The position numbers and the translations under genes are program-made. The notes beneath the pieces are model-generated. The model was not told the origin of the DNA, ran no database searches, and saw only the letters and a list, made by a program, of their open reading frames with translations. A DNA stretch of 64,000 nt from Streptomyces typhae (lineage in GTDB: Bacteria; Actinomycetota; Actinomycetes; Streptomycetales; Streptomycetaceae), in assembly GCF_009755605.1 (NCBI RefSeq), contig NZ_WPNZ01000022.1, forward strand, positions 99,522-163,521, read 5' to 3'. Shown here piece by piece: positions 22,879-31,458 of the stretch; within the stretch, counting starts at the first letter, position 1, and each line of letters opens with the position of its first letter.

Positions 22879-25800
22879 ATGGGCCGACCGGAAGCGCCCC
22901 TCGATCCGAGCGCGGGCCCCGTGCAGCAGTTCGCGTACGCGCTGCGCAAGCTGCGCCAGGACACGGACGGTCTCACCTACCGGGCCATGGCGCGGTCCGC
23001 TCACTACTCCGTCACCGTCCTCGCCCAGGCGGCCGCGGGCACGCGCCTCCCCTCCCTTGCCGTCACCTTGGCGTACGTGCGGGCCTGCGGAGGGGACGTC
23101 GAGGAGTGGGAACACCGCTGGAACGAGGCGAACGAAGCGCATGAGGCGGTGGCCGCGGCCGGGCGCGGCGACGCCGGGCGTGCCTCGCCCTATCAGGGCC
23201 TGGCCCGCTTCGAACCGGACGACCACGCCAGATTCTTCGGCCGCGACGCCCTGGTGGCGGGCGCGGAGACACTGGTGGGCCGGCACCGGTTCGCCGCGAT
23301 CCTCGGCCCTTCGGGCAGCGGCAAGTCCTCGCTGCTGCGCGCCGGTCTGATCCCCGCACTGCGGGCCGCAGGGCAGGACCTGGCCGCGATCAGGATCCTC
23401 ACCCCCGGCGCTCGTCCCGCACGCGTGCACGCGGCGGCCCTGGAGGCAGCCGACGGCGACGCGGACACCGTCCTCGTCGTCGACCAGTTCGAGGAAGTCT
23501 TCACCCTCTGCCACGACCCGGCGGAGCGCACCGAGTTCATCGACCGGCTGCTCGCCGCCCGCGATCCGGTGAACAGGCTGCGCGTCGTGATCGCGGTACG
23601 CGCCGACTTCTACGGCCGCTGCGCCGAACACCGGGCCCTGGCCGACGCCTTGCCCGACTGCAGCCTGCTCGTCGGCCCGATGAACGCGGCGGAACTGCGG
23701 GCAGCGGTCGTCGGACCCGCGCAGACGGCGGGGCTGGTCGTGGAGCGGGAACTGACCGCCCGGCTCACCAAGGAGGTCGAGGGCGAACCGGGCGGGCTGC
23801 CCCTGTTGTCGCACGTGCTGCGGGAGACCTGGCTCCGGCGCCGGGGCCGGGTCCTGACGGTGGCGGCCTGCGAAGCGGCCGGTGGCCTGCACGGCGCGAT
23901 CGCCAAGACCGCGGAGACCGTCTACACCCGGCTCACCGCCCCCCAGGCGCACCTGGCCCGCCTGCTGCTGCTCCGACTCGTCACCCCGGGGGAAGGCGGC
24001 CCGGACACCCGTCGCCCCGTCTCCCGCTCCGAGCTCGACCTGGCGGACGGTTCGGGCGACGTGGACCAGGTCCTCGAACGTCTTGCCCACGCCCGCCTCA
24101 TCACGCTCGGCGAAGACACCGTCGACCTCGCCCACGAGGCACTGATCACCAGCTGGCCCCGCCTGCACACCTGGATCGACGACGCCCGCGACCGGCTGCG
24201 TCTGCACCGTCGTCTCACCGATGCCGCCCGCGCGTGGCAGGACCTGGACCACGACCGCGGCGCGCTGTACCGGGGCAGGCGTTTGGAGGCGGCCGAGGAG
24301 ACCTTCTCCCGGTCCGCGCACCGCTCGTCCCTGACCGTGGTGGAAGCCGCCTTCCTCGATGCCGGTGTCGCCGCCCGCGACGACGAGCGGCGGGCCGCGG
24401 TCCGCACCAGGCGGCGCGTGCGCACCCTGTTGGTCTCGCTGTCCGTGCTCCTGGTGCTGGTCCTCGCCGCCAGTGCCGTCGGCTGGCAGCAGAAGCGCGC
24501 CGGCGACCGTCAGGAGATCGGGGCCGGGTCCCGGCGTGCCGCCACGACGGCGGACGGTCTGCGCGCGTCGAATCCCCGCATGGCGATGCGGCTGAGTGTC
24601 GCGGCGTGGGAGCTGAGCCGCACACCGGCGAGCCGGGCCGCCCTGCTGAGCGCCCTGCACCAGCCGGAGCAGGCGGCGTTCAGCGTGCCGGCCCAGTCCG
24701 ACGAGGCGCAACGTGCTCTGACGCCCGACGGCCGGACCCTGATCAGCGTGGCCGGGGGCCAGGCCCACGCATGGGATCTCAGGAGCCATCGGCTCAGTGG
24801 CCGCCACCGCGTGCCAGACGTGGAGGACGAAGCCGGCGCGCCGAGCGAACTGAGCGACAGCGGAAGGGTGTTGGTGGTTCCTTCCGGCCGCGGCGAGCAG
24901 GTGCGGCTCTGGGACATGCGCACCCGGCGCTACCGCGGTCCTGCCTTCGGGCCGGCGCGTACGTCCGAGTCCTCGTCCGCGCTCGCACTCGGCGCCGACG
25001 ACAGAACGGTGGTCTTCGCCGTCGACGGCACGGCCGAGGTGTGGGACGCGCGCGAGCGGCGTCGCCTGCACTCCATGCCCACGGGTTCCGGCGACGATCC
25101 GGTGACGGACGTCAGCCCGGACGGCCGCTTCCTGGCGATGTGCGGCGGCACCCGCGTCCTGAAGGTGCTCGATCTGCGCCGGGCCGGGAGGCAACTCGCC
25201 CTGCACGCAGGCAAAGTGCTCTGCTCTCAAGGCGTACGTTTCAGCCCCGACGGCCGCACCCTGATCGTGCCGGACCCGCACGGCCTGCGACGCTGGCACC
25301 TTCCCTCCGGCAGAGAAGCACCCCGCCTCGACCAGATGGCGCCGCGCTCGCTCGCCGTCAGCGACGACGGGAAGTTCCTGGCAGCCGCGGGAGACGGCGG
25401 CATCGCCCTGTGGCGGCTGAGCCGACCGCAGGCCCCTGTCTTCCGCCACCCCCTGCAACACCCTGTCGACGCCCTGCGGATCGACCCCTCGACGCGTACG
25501 CTCCACTTCCTCCAGACCGAGGCCGGCGGTGTGCAGGTCGTGCGGACGCTCGGCCTGGGACGGGCGCTGGAGCCCTCGTGGGGCGGCCGGACCGTGCGCG
25601 AGGCCCTGTTCAGTACGGATGCGAGCACGCTGGCCCTCGCCGAGGACGGCGGTCGGCGTTTCCGGCTGCTGCGCGGCCCCACCGGGAGGACCACGGCGAT
25701 CCTCCCGGCCCCGGCGAGGTCGGAGGGCGGCCCTCTCATGTCGTTGAGCGCCGACGGACGGCGCTTCGCGTACGGCAGTGGCCCGGACGACGCCGATCAC

Positions 25801-26592
25801 CACGGTCAGGTCATCGTCTGGGACGCCGAGAGGCGTCGGCCCCTGGCGCGCGTCCCGCACGAGCGGTCCGGCACGGAAGTGGCGGGGGCGGTGCTCAGCC
25901 CGGACGGACGCGCGCTCATCACCACCGGCTGGGACAGCCTCACTCAGTGGGACGCGCGCAGCGGAGAACCGTCGCGCACCCTGTCCCGCAGTGTGGGGTC
26001 CCTCGTCGTGGCGAGCGACGGCGGGCTGGGTGAACTGCGTGCGATCAGTGCTGACGGCGGGCTGATCCTCACGAACGACGGGTCGCTGCTCAGCCCCGCC
26101 ACCGGCCGAACCCTCCCCCATCAGCTGGGCTCCTGCGGTGACTGCGTTCTCGCGTTCAACCAGGACGCCGACCGCATAGCCCTGCTGGCGTCCCAACGGG
26201 TGTCACTGTGGGACGCGGGCCTGAACCGCATGCTGGCCGTCCTGCCCACCACCGGGTTCGGCCCCCTGGAGGAGCTGACGGCGGTGGCCTTCTCACCGGA
26301 CGGCACCACCCTGGCCGTGGCAGGTTCGTACGGCACCGTCCGCCTCTGGGACCTGCCTTCCCGGGAGCCCCTTGGCACCGGCCCGACCACACCCGGGGAC
26401 CGCATCCACGCCCTGGCGTTCGGCCCCGGGAGCGACGTCCTGTACGCCGCCGGTGAGAAGGTGCCGTGGCAGAAGTACGTCATCGACACCGACCAGGCCG
26501 TCGCGGAGGTGTGCCGACGCGCCGGCGGTCCCCTGTCGAGGGCCGACTGGCAGATGTACCTGCCCGGAGTCCCCTACCGGCGCGTCTGCTGA
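22879..26592 (+). CDS. HTH-nSTAND NTPase-WD40 signalling protein
   Basis: A 1,237-residue protein. Residues about 12-85 form an XRE-like helix-turn-helix (LRKLRQDTDGLTYRAMARSA). The NTPase core has Walker A GPSGSGKSS near residue 144 and Walker B VLVVDQFEEVF. A winged-helix-like part includes DLAHEALITSWPRLHTWIDD, typical of the nSTAND1 family. One membrane segment lies near 515-535 (LLVSLSVLLVLVLAASAVGW). Residues about 590-1235 are WD40 repeats with SPDGRxL motifs, forming one or two propellers outside or beneath the membrane. ATG 22879 has GGGGGAG upstream. Such proteins are thought to act as signalling switches or in defence. The proximity to the RiPP-like operon may be accidental. Confidence 0.87.
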   Translation: MGRPEAPLDPSAGPVQQFAYALRKLRQDTDGLTYRAMARSAHYSVTVLAQAAAGTRLPSLAVTLAYVRACGGDVEEWEHRWNEANEAHEAVAAAGRGDAGRASPYQGLARFEPDDHARFFGRDALVAGAETLVGRHRFAAILGPSGSGKSSLLRAGLIPALRAAGQDLAAIRILTPGARPARVHAAALEAADGDADTVLVVDQFEEVFTLCHDPAERTEFIDRLLAARDPVNRLRVVIAVRADFYGRCAEHRALADALPDCSLLVGPMNAAELRAAVVGPAQTAGLVVERELTARLTKEVEGEPGGLPLLSHVLRETWLRRRGRVLTVAACEAAGGLHGAIAKTAETVYTRLTAPQAHLARLLLLRLVTPGEGGPDTRRPVSRSELDLADGSGDVDQVLERLAHARLITLGEDTVDLAHEALITSWPRLHTWIDDARDRLRLHRRLTDAARAWQDLDHDRGALYRGRRLEAAEETFSRSAHRSSLTVVEAAFLDAGVAARDDERRAAVRTRRRVRTLLVSLSVLLVLVLAASAVGWQQKRAGDRQEIGAGSRRAATTADGLRASNPRMAMRLSVAAWELSRTPASRAALLSALHQPEQAAFSVPAQSDEAQRALTPDGRTLISVAGGQAHAWDLRSHRLSGRHRVPDVEDEAGAPSELSDSGRVLVVPSGRGEQVRLWDMRTRRYRGPAFGPARTSESSSALALGADDRTVVFAVDGTAEVWDARERRRLHSMPTGSGDDPVTDVSPDGRFLAMCGGTRVLKVLDLRRAGRQLALHAGKVLCSQGVRFSPDGRTLIVPDPHGLRRWHLPSGREAPRLDQMAPRSLAVSDDGKFLAAAGDGGIALWRLSRPQAPVFRHPLQHPVDALRIDPSTRTLHFLQTEAGGVQVVRTLGLGRALEPSWGGRTVREALFSTDASTLALAEDGGRRFRLLRGPTGRTTAILPAPARSEGGPLMSLSADGRRFAYGSGPDDADHHGQVIVWDAERRRPLARVPHERSGTEVAGAVLSPDGRALITTGWDSLTQWDARSGEPSRTLSRSVGSLVVASDGGLGELRAISADGGLILTNDGSLLSPATGRTLPHQLGSCGDCVLAFNQDADRIALLASQRVSLWDAGLNRMLAVLPTTGFGPLEELTAVAFSPDGTTLAVAGSYGTVRLWDLPSREPLGTGPTTPGDRIHALAFGPGSDVLYAAGEKVPWQKYVIDTDQAVAEVCRRAGGPLSRADWQMYLPGVPYRRVC

Positions 26593-26621
26593 GCGGCACG
26601 CGGGTGGCGGTGGCGGGTGCG

Positions 26622-27722
26622 TCACGTCAGTGCGGTGGTGAGCTCGTCGCGCCCGGTGGCGCCGGTCTTGCGCAGGACCGCCTTGATGTGGTCGTTGACG
26701 GTGTGCGCCGACAGGTGCAGATGGCGGGCGATCTGTTTGGGTGCGGTGCCCTCGCACAGGTGGTGGACGACCTCGCGTTCGCGGAGGGTGATGCCGTACC
26801 AGTCGCAGAACGACGGCAGGAGGTGCTCGCGGGCCGGTGTGTGCAGGACGACGGCCACCTCACCGCCGCCTCCTCTCTCACGCGCGCCTTCGCCTCTGTC
26901 TGCGCCTTCGCCCTCGCCCTCGCCCACGAGGAGTTGGGCGTGGCAGCTGATCCACGTTCCGTAGGGTGCGGCCGGGCCGATGAGCAGCGGTGGTCCGGTG
27001 CGCCGGCCACGGCCGTGGGCGCGGGCGTGGTCGGCCAGGCCCGCCAGGAACGACGGCCCTGCCCACTCCGGGACGCCGCGGGTGCGCAACCGCTCGTGCC
27101 AGGTGTCGGCCTGCGGGGTGGCGGCGCGGACGGTCCCGTCGGGGCCCACGATCACGACACCCGGGGGTGGGGCGGGGGTGGCCGGGGTGAGCGGGCCGCT
27201 GGTGACGTACGCGCGCAGGAACTCACGGACGACCGGTCCGAGGCGTGCGGCGTGGCGGACATCGGCCTCGTCGAAGGGCCGGACGCCTCGGGAGCGCAGC
27301 AGCGCGAGCAGCCCCCAGACGCCGCCGCGCGTGTCGCGGAGGAGCACCCGGAGTTCACCGCCCACCCCGAGGTCCGCCAGCGGAGGGTGGGGCGAACCCG
27401 GGGACGGCTCCGTGAGAGCCGTGGCCGCCACCGTGCCCGCGGGGACCGGTCGCCGGGCCAGCTCTCTCGCGGAGCACGGGTCCTGTCCGGCGTAGAAGCG
27501 GTGCATCAGGGCCTGTCCGACGCCGGGTTCGACACGGTCCCAGAAGCTGAACGCGGGGATACCGAAGCCGACGGCGGGGCTGGTGGCGACCAGGCAGGAC
27601 GCGTCATGCGGTACCGCCGGGGCGATCCACCGCGAGAGCACGGCGGCCAGTTCGCCGGCGTCGGCTCCCTCCCGTACGGCTGCGGACAGTTCCCGCCGTG
27701 TCCGGTCCGCTCGCAGTGCCAC
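26622..27722 (-). CDS. LuxR-family transcriptional regulator
   Basis: About 366 residues with a C-terminal LuxR helix-turn-helix (residues about 300-360: LREREVVHHLCEGTAPKQIA, RHLHLSAHTVNDHIKAVLRK). The N-terminal region, including PAVPHDASCLVATSPAVGF and later VVIVGPDGTVRAA, resembles GAF/PAS-like sensory sequence. A Gly/Glu/Arg-rich linker (EGEGEGADRGEGARERGG) separates the halves. The start is uncertain: GTG 27722 fits between the neighbours but has only a weak GGGA. It lies just downstream of the secreted propeller gene and is convergent with the NTPase-WD40 gene. Confidence 0.8.
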   Translation of the reverse strand: MALRADRTRRELSAAVREGADAGELAAVLSRWIAPAVPHDASCLVATSPAVGFGIPAFSFWDRVEPGVGQALMHRFYAGQDPCSARELARRPVPAGTVAATALTEPSPGSPHPPLADLGVGGELRVLLRDTRGGVWGLLALLRSRGVRPFDEADVRHAARLGPVVREFLRAYVTSGPLTPATPAPPPGVVIVGPDGTVRAATPQADTWHERLRTRGVPEWAGPSFLAGLADHARAHGRGRRTGPPLLIGPAAPYGTWISCHAQLLVGEGEGEGADRGEGARERGGGGEVAVVLHTPAREHLLPSFCDWYGITLREREVVHHLCEGTAPKQIARHLHLSAHTVNDHIKAVLRKTGATGRDELTTALT

Positions 27723-27751
27723 ACACGCAGTGTGTCCCAGACAGGTACTGG

Positions 27752-29179
27752 TCAGCAAAGGTGCCGGAGGTAGATGTCGGTGACGCGCCGCGGGTGCCGG
27801 GGTACGAGGTTCGTGGCGTCCGACTCGAAGGCCACCTGGCAACCGCCCCGCGCGGGGGCGGGTGCGCCCACCCTGTGGTCGGGGAAGCCGCCGTCCTCGG
27901 CGACGCTGACCCGCCGGGTCGCTGCGGGGCCCTGCTGCCGCAGGTCGCGCAGGTAGACCGCGGGACGGCAGGCCGGCTCGGCGGTGGCGCAGGCCGCCGT
28001 GGTGTACGCGACGTGGCGGCCGTCGGGGCTGACGCGCGGGGAGCGTGCGGCTCTGTCGAGGGGGCCGCCGTCGGGCGCGGTGGCGGCGAGGACGGTGCGG
28101 CCGGTGGCCAGGTCGTGCACGAAGACCTCCCACAGGACCTGGGGGTGGGTGGCGGGCTTGCCGTCCCGGTTGGTCACGTACGCGATGGAGCGCCCGTCCG
28201 CGCTGAGGGACGGCTCTCCGTACCAGCGGCTGACCGGCCGCGGGTCGCCCGGCGTGTGGTCGACGACGGTCAGCAGGCCCGTGCGGCGGTCCCGGACGTA
28301 CACGGCGCCGGTCGTGTTCACCCTGTCGTCGTCGTAGGCGCGGAAGGCCACGTGCCGTCCGTCCGCGCTGAGCGAGACGTCGCTCAGGAGCGGTCCCGGG
28401 GCGAGGGGTCCGCTGACGGTTTCCGTGGTGCCGCGCTCGCGGTCGCGCAGGTAGAGCGTGGCTCGGGAGAAGGGCGGTTCAGGGATGTCGGCGTACCCGA
28501 TGAAGGCGGCGTAGCGGCCGTCGCCGCTCAGGGCGGCCGTGCTCGACCGGCGGAAGGGCTCGCCGTCCGGGCCGATCCCGATGGACTCGGTGCGGCCGGA
28601 CCGCAGGTCGCGTACGTACGCGTAGCTGCCGCCCGACGGCCGTTCGCCGGGGGCCAGGGCGGGGTCCGCGGAGTCGAAACCGACCGTGCCGCCGTCCCCG
28701 CTCACCGCCGCGTTCCAGGAGCCGTCCTCGCTCTGATGTCCGTCGTCGCCCACACCGGCACGGGTCAGGGTGCCGGAGCGGCGGTCGCGGACGAACACGT
28801 CACCGGTGCCGTTGGTGTCGTCGGGCACCAGGTTGGACGCCTCGGAGTCGAACGCGACGTACCTGCCGTCGTAGCTGATGCGGGCGGAGAGGGAGCGGTC
28901 GTCGCCCTGGGTGCCGTCCGCGGCCGTGCTGACGAGGTCCGTTCGCGGGGCTTGTGCCGGCGCCGGTGCCGAGGAGGGTGCGCGTGCGGGTGCCGGTGCC
29001 GGTGCCGGTGCGGACAAGGGAGCGGACGCGGGTGCCGGTGCCCGTGCGGATACGGGTGCGGTAAGTGGTGGTGCCGCGCCGAGCAAGGACAGCGCCGCGC
29101 ACAGCGTCACGGCCGCCCCGGCGCCGCGTCCGTACGTCCCTCTGCGCGTGCGTGTGACCGTCGTGCCGCTCGTGACCAT
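27752..29179 (-). CDS. Exported TolB-like beta-propeller protein
   Basis: A 475-residue protein with an N-terminal signal peptide (hydrophobic core near residues 20-38) and an Ala/Pro repeat linker (APAPASAPLSAPAPAPAPAR). The rest shows about six to seven WD40-like/TolB repeats with the pattern SxDGRYVAFxS and YVRDRRTG, for example ARISYDGRYVAFDSEASNLV and SLSADGRHVAFRAYDDD. It should fold as a cell-surface propeller for protein or ligand binding. ATG 29179 has AAAGGA at 7 nt. The LuxR gene follows 29 nt beyond its stop. Confidence 0.85.
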   Translation of the reverse strand: MVTSGTTVTRTRRGTYGRGAGAAVTLCAALSLLGAAPPLTAPVSARAPAPASAPLSAPAPAPAPARAPSSAPAPAQAPRTDLVSTAADGTQGDDRSLSARISYDGRYVAFDSEASNLVPDDTNGTGDVFVRDRRSGTLTRAGVGDDGHQSEDGSWNAAVSGDGGTVGFDSADPALAPGERPSGGSYAYVRDLRSGRTESIGIGPDGEPFRRSSTAALSGDGRYAAFIGYADIPEPPFSRATLYLRDRERGTTETVSGPLAPGPLLSDVSLSADGRHVAFRAYDDDRVNTTGAVYVRDRRTGLLTVVDHTPGDPRPVSRWYGEPSLSADGRSIAYVTNRDGKPATHPQVLWEVFVHDLATGRTVLAATAPDGGPLDRAARSPRVSPDGRHVAYTTAACATAEPACRPAVYLRDLRQQGPAATRRVSVAEDGGFPDHRVGAPAPARGGCQVAFESDATNLVPRHPRRVTDIYLRHLC

Positions 29180-29327
29180 ACGGATCCTTTCGCCGATGCC
29201 GTCGAGAGCCTCGCGGCGCCACCCGCGAGGGCGGTGCCGTGCCCCTCGACGCAACCGCATCGCCGGGACGACCACAAGAGAGGTCTCCGCCGAGCGCGGG
29301 TTGCCGAATGCGCATATGGTGCCGCCC

Positions 29328-29906
29328 ATGACGCAAGATCCCGGTGAGCTCGACAGCCTCGTACGCAAACGCATCCGTGCCCTGCGCGTGGCCCAGGGCT
29401 GGTCCCTGGAGGAGCTGGCCGTGCGCGCCAGGCTCAGCCAATCCACGCTCAGCCGCATCGAGAACGGACAGCGCCGCCTGGCCCTGGACCAGTTGGTGAC
29501 CCTCGCGCGCGCCCTGGACACCACCCTGGACCAGCTCGTGGAGACGGCCGCCGACGACGTCGTCTCCCACCCGATGATCGACGCCGCGCACGGCCTGATG
29601 CGCTGGTCCATCAAGGCCGAGCCCGGCATGACCGTCGTACGCCGGCGCATGACCGATCCGCCGCCCGACCAGCCCTCGCGCATGCGCGCCCACCCCGGCC
29701 GCGAGTGGCTCGTCGTCCTCTCCGGCACCGCCGTCCTGCTCCTGGGCAACCGGCGGCTGCGGATCGAGACCGACCAGGCGGCCGAGTTCCCCACGATGCT
29801 GCCCCACGCCATCGGGGCCGAGGGCGGGCCGTGCGAGATCCTCGGCATCTTCGACCGTGACGCACGGCGCGGACACCAGCGCGGGGAAGGGGGCTCCGGG
29901 GCCTAG
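29328..29906 (+). CDS. XRE-family regulator with cupin domain
   Basis: A 192-residue protein. Residues 8-65 form an XRE helix-turn-helix (RIRALRVAQGWSLEELAVRA, LSQSTLSRIENGQRRLALDQ). Residues about 95-180 form a small cupin barrel (HPGREWLVVLSGTAVLLLGN, AAEFPTMLPHAIGAEGGPCE). Such proteins bind a small ligand and control nearby genes. ATG 29328 has no clear ribosome-binding site; an in-frame ATG lies at 29316. A leaderless transcript is possible. It is divergent from the secreted propeller gene and upstream of the methyltransferase. Confidence 0.87.
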   Translation: MTQDPGELDSLVRKRIRALRVAQGWSLEELAVRARLSQSTLSRIENGQRRLALDQLVTLARALDTTLDQLVETAADDVVSHPMIDAAHGLMRWSIKAEPGMTVVRRRMTDPPPDQPSRMRAHPGREWLVVLSGTAVLLLGNRRLRIETDQAAEFPTMLPHAIGAEGGPCEILGIFDRDARRGHQRGEGGSGA

Positions 29907-30062
29907 GGACTGTCGTCGAACTCCCTCCTGCCACGCGACGACAGGCCCTGGGGCCGCCGGGCGCCGTGGCGTCTTGCGCAACCGGCAGCCCGGCCGGTCA
30001 TCGTCTTGCGTTCGGCGAAACCTTCCCCGCACGCCACGGGCTGCCTGCTTAGCGTGGGCCCC

Positions 30063-30920
30063 ATGAGTCAGCCCACCGCGCCCACCGCGCACCACGTCCA
30101 CCACACCAGTACCGGCGACCAGGCGGAGATCCTCGACCTGGACGCCGAGGTACTCGCCGAGCACATCGCGTCGATCGTCGACCGGCTTCCCGTCGAAGCC
30201 GACCCCCGCCACATCGTGGACCTGGGGGCCGGTACCGGAGCCGGCACCCTCGCCCTGCTGGAGCGCTTCCCCGGGGCAGAGGTGACGGCGGTCGACTCCT
30301 CGGCGGCCCACCTGCACCGCCTGCGGGAGAAGGCGGCCGCCGCCGGGGCCACCGGCCGGGTGCGCCTCCTCCAGGCCGACCTGGACGCGGAGACGTGGCC
30401 CCGTCTCGGCACGCCGGAGCTGGTCTGGGCCTCGGCCTCCCTGCACCACATGGCCGACCCCGACCGCGCTCTGCGCCGGATCCACGGCCTGCTGGCGCCG
30501 GACGGGCTCCTCGCCGTCGTCGAACTGGCGGGCTTCCCCCGGTTCCTGCCCGCGGACGCGCCGGAGGACGCACCCGGTCTCGAAGAGCGCTGCCACGCCG
30601 CGCTCGGCCGCCACCACGGCGCCGAGCACGTCACCCACCGCGGGGCCGACTGGGGAAGCAAGCTGGCGGGAGCAGGATTCGCCGTGGCCGACGAGCGTAC
30701 CCTCGCCGTCCGCGTCGACGCCGCCCACAGCGAGGCGGTGGGCCGCTACGCGCTCAGCAGCCTGCGCCGCATGCGCGGTGGCGCCGCCGACGCCCTGGCG
30801 CCCGAGGATCTCGCCGCGCTCGACCGGCTGCTCGACCTGGGCAGCCCGCACGGCGTTCTGCGCCGCGGCGACCTGTCCGTACGTACGGAGCGCACGGTGT
30901 GGGCCGCGCGGCCCGCCTGA
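30063..30920 (+). CDS. Class I SAM-dependent methyltransferase
   Basis: A 285-residue methyltransferase. Motif I is HIVDLGAGTGAGTLALLERF, followed by the acidic EVTAVDSS, motif post-I, and the WASASLHHMADPDRALRRIH segment typical of small-molecule methyltransferases. The first 18 residues are His/Thr-rich. ATG 30063 has no ribosome-binding site and TAGCGT about 9 nt upstream, so it may be leaderless. The substrate is unknown; the upstream XRE-cupin gene might control it. Confidence 0.87.
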   Translation: MSQPTAPTAHHVHHTSTGDQAEILDLDAEVLAEHIASIVDRLPVEADPRHIVDLGAGTGAGTLALLERFPGAEVTAVDSSAAHLHRLREKAAAAGATGRVRLLQADLDAETWPRLGTPELVWASASLHHMADPDRALRRIHGLLAPDGLLAVVELAGFPRFLPADAPEDAPGLEERCHAALGRHHGAEHVTHRGADWGSKLAGAGFAVADERTLAVRVDAAHSEAVGRYALSSLRRMRGGAADALAPEDLAALDRLLDLGSPHGVLRRGDLSVRTERTVWAARPA

Positions 30921-31011
30921 TGTACGCGGCACGCACCGCCGTGCGTGGCGCGCCCGAGGAGGCTCCGGCGTGTGCCGCCCGACCGACCGGCCGTTGTAGT
31001 GTGCGTAAGTG

Positions 31012-31458
31012 ATGAATAGCCAGAGTGACTCTTACGCACCCTCCGACGCGGCCGACTCCTACACGCTGCGCCCGGGGGTCCCGTCCGCGGAGACCTACAT
31101 CCGGCTGCGCACCGGCGCCGGCCTGAGCGCGAAGTCCGTCGAGGCGGCCGAGGCCGGTCTGCCCAACAGCTGGTACGGCGTGGTGCTCCTGCACGGCGAC
31201 GAGCCGATCGGCATGGGGCGCGTCATCGGCGACGGCGGCTGCTTCTTCCAGATCGTCGACATCTGCGTCGCGCCGGAGCACCAGGGGGCGGGGCTCGGCA
31301 AGAAGATCATGGGCGGCCTGATCGCGGAGCTCGAACGCCGGGCGCCCGCGGGCGCGTACGTGTCGCTGATCGCCGACGGCGACGCCCGTTTCCTCTACCG
31401 GAAGTTCGGGTTCCTGGAGACGGCACCGGCGTCCGTGGGGATGTCCCGTACCGTCTGA
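31012..31458 (+). CDS. GNAT-family N-acetyltransferase
   Basis: A 148-residue acetyltransferase. The acetyl-CoA motif is IVDICVAPEHQGAGLGKKIM (Q/RxxGxG/A present), with preceding strand IGMGRVIGDGGCFFQIV and a C-terminal FLYRKFGFLETAP. This resembles small-molecule or peptide N-acetyltransferases. ATG 31012 follows TAGTGT by about 10 nt and lacks a ribosome-binding site, suggesting a leaderless mRNA. Its last 64 nt overlap the 3' end of the convergent LAL regulator gene. Confidence 0.88.
   Translation: MNSQSDSYAPSDAADSYTLRPGVPSAETYIRLRTGAGLSAKSVEAAEAGLPNSWYGVVLLHGDEPIGMGRVIGDGGCFFQIVDICVAPEHQGAGLGKKIMGGLIAELERRAPAGAYVSLIADGDARFLYRKFGFLETAPASVGMSRTV

Noticed and set aside
26293..26757. Minus-strand reading across the NTPase-WD40 3' end
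   Set aside because: It is antisense to clear WD40 and LuxR coding sequence and has no recognisable domain.
28800..30932. Long minus-strand reading antisense to the XRE-cupin and methyltransferase genes
   Set aside because: It lacks any domain, while the plus-strand proteins in the same span have intact HTH, cupin and SAM motifs.
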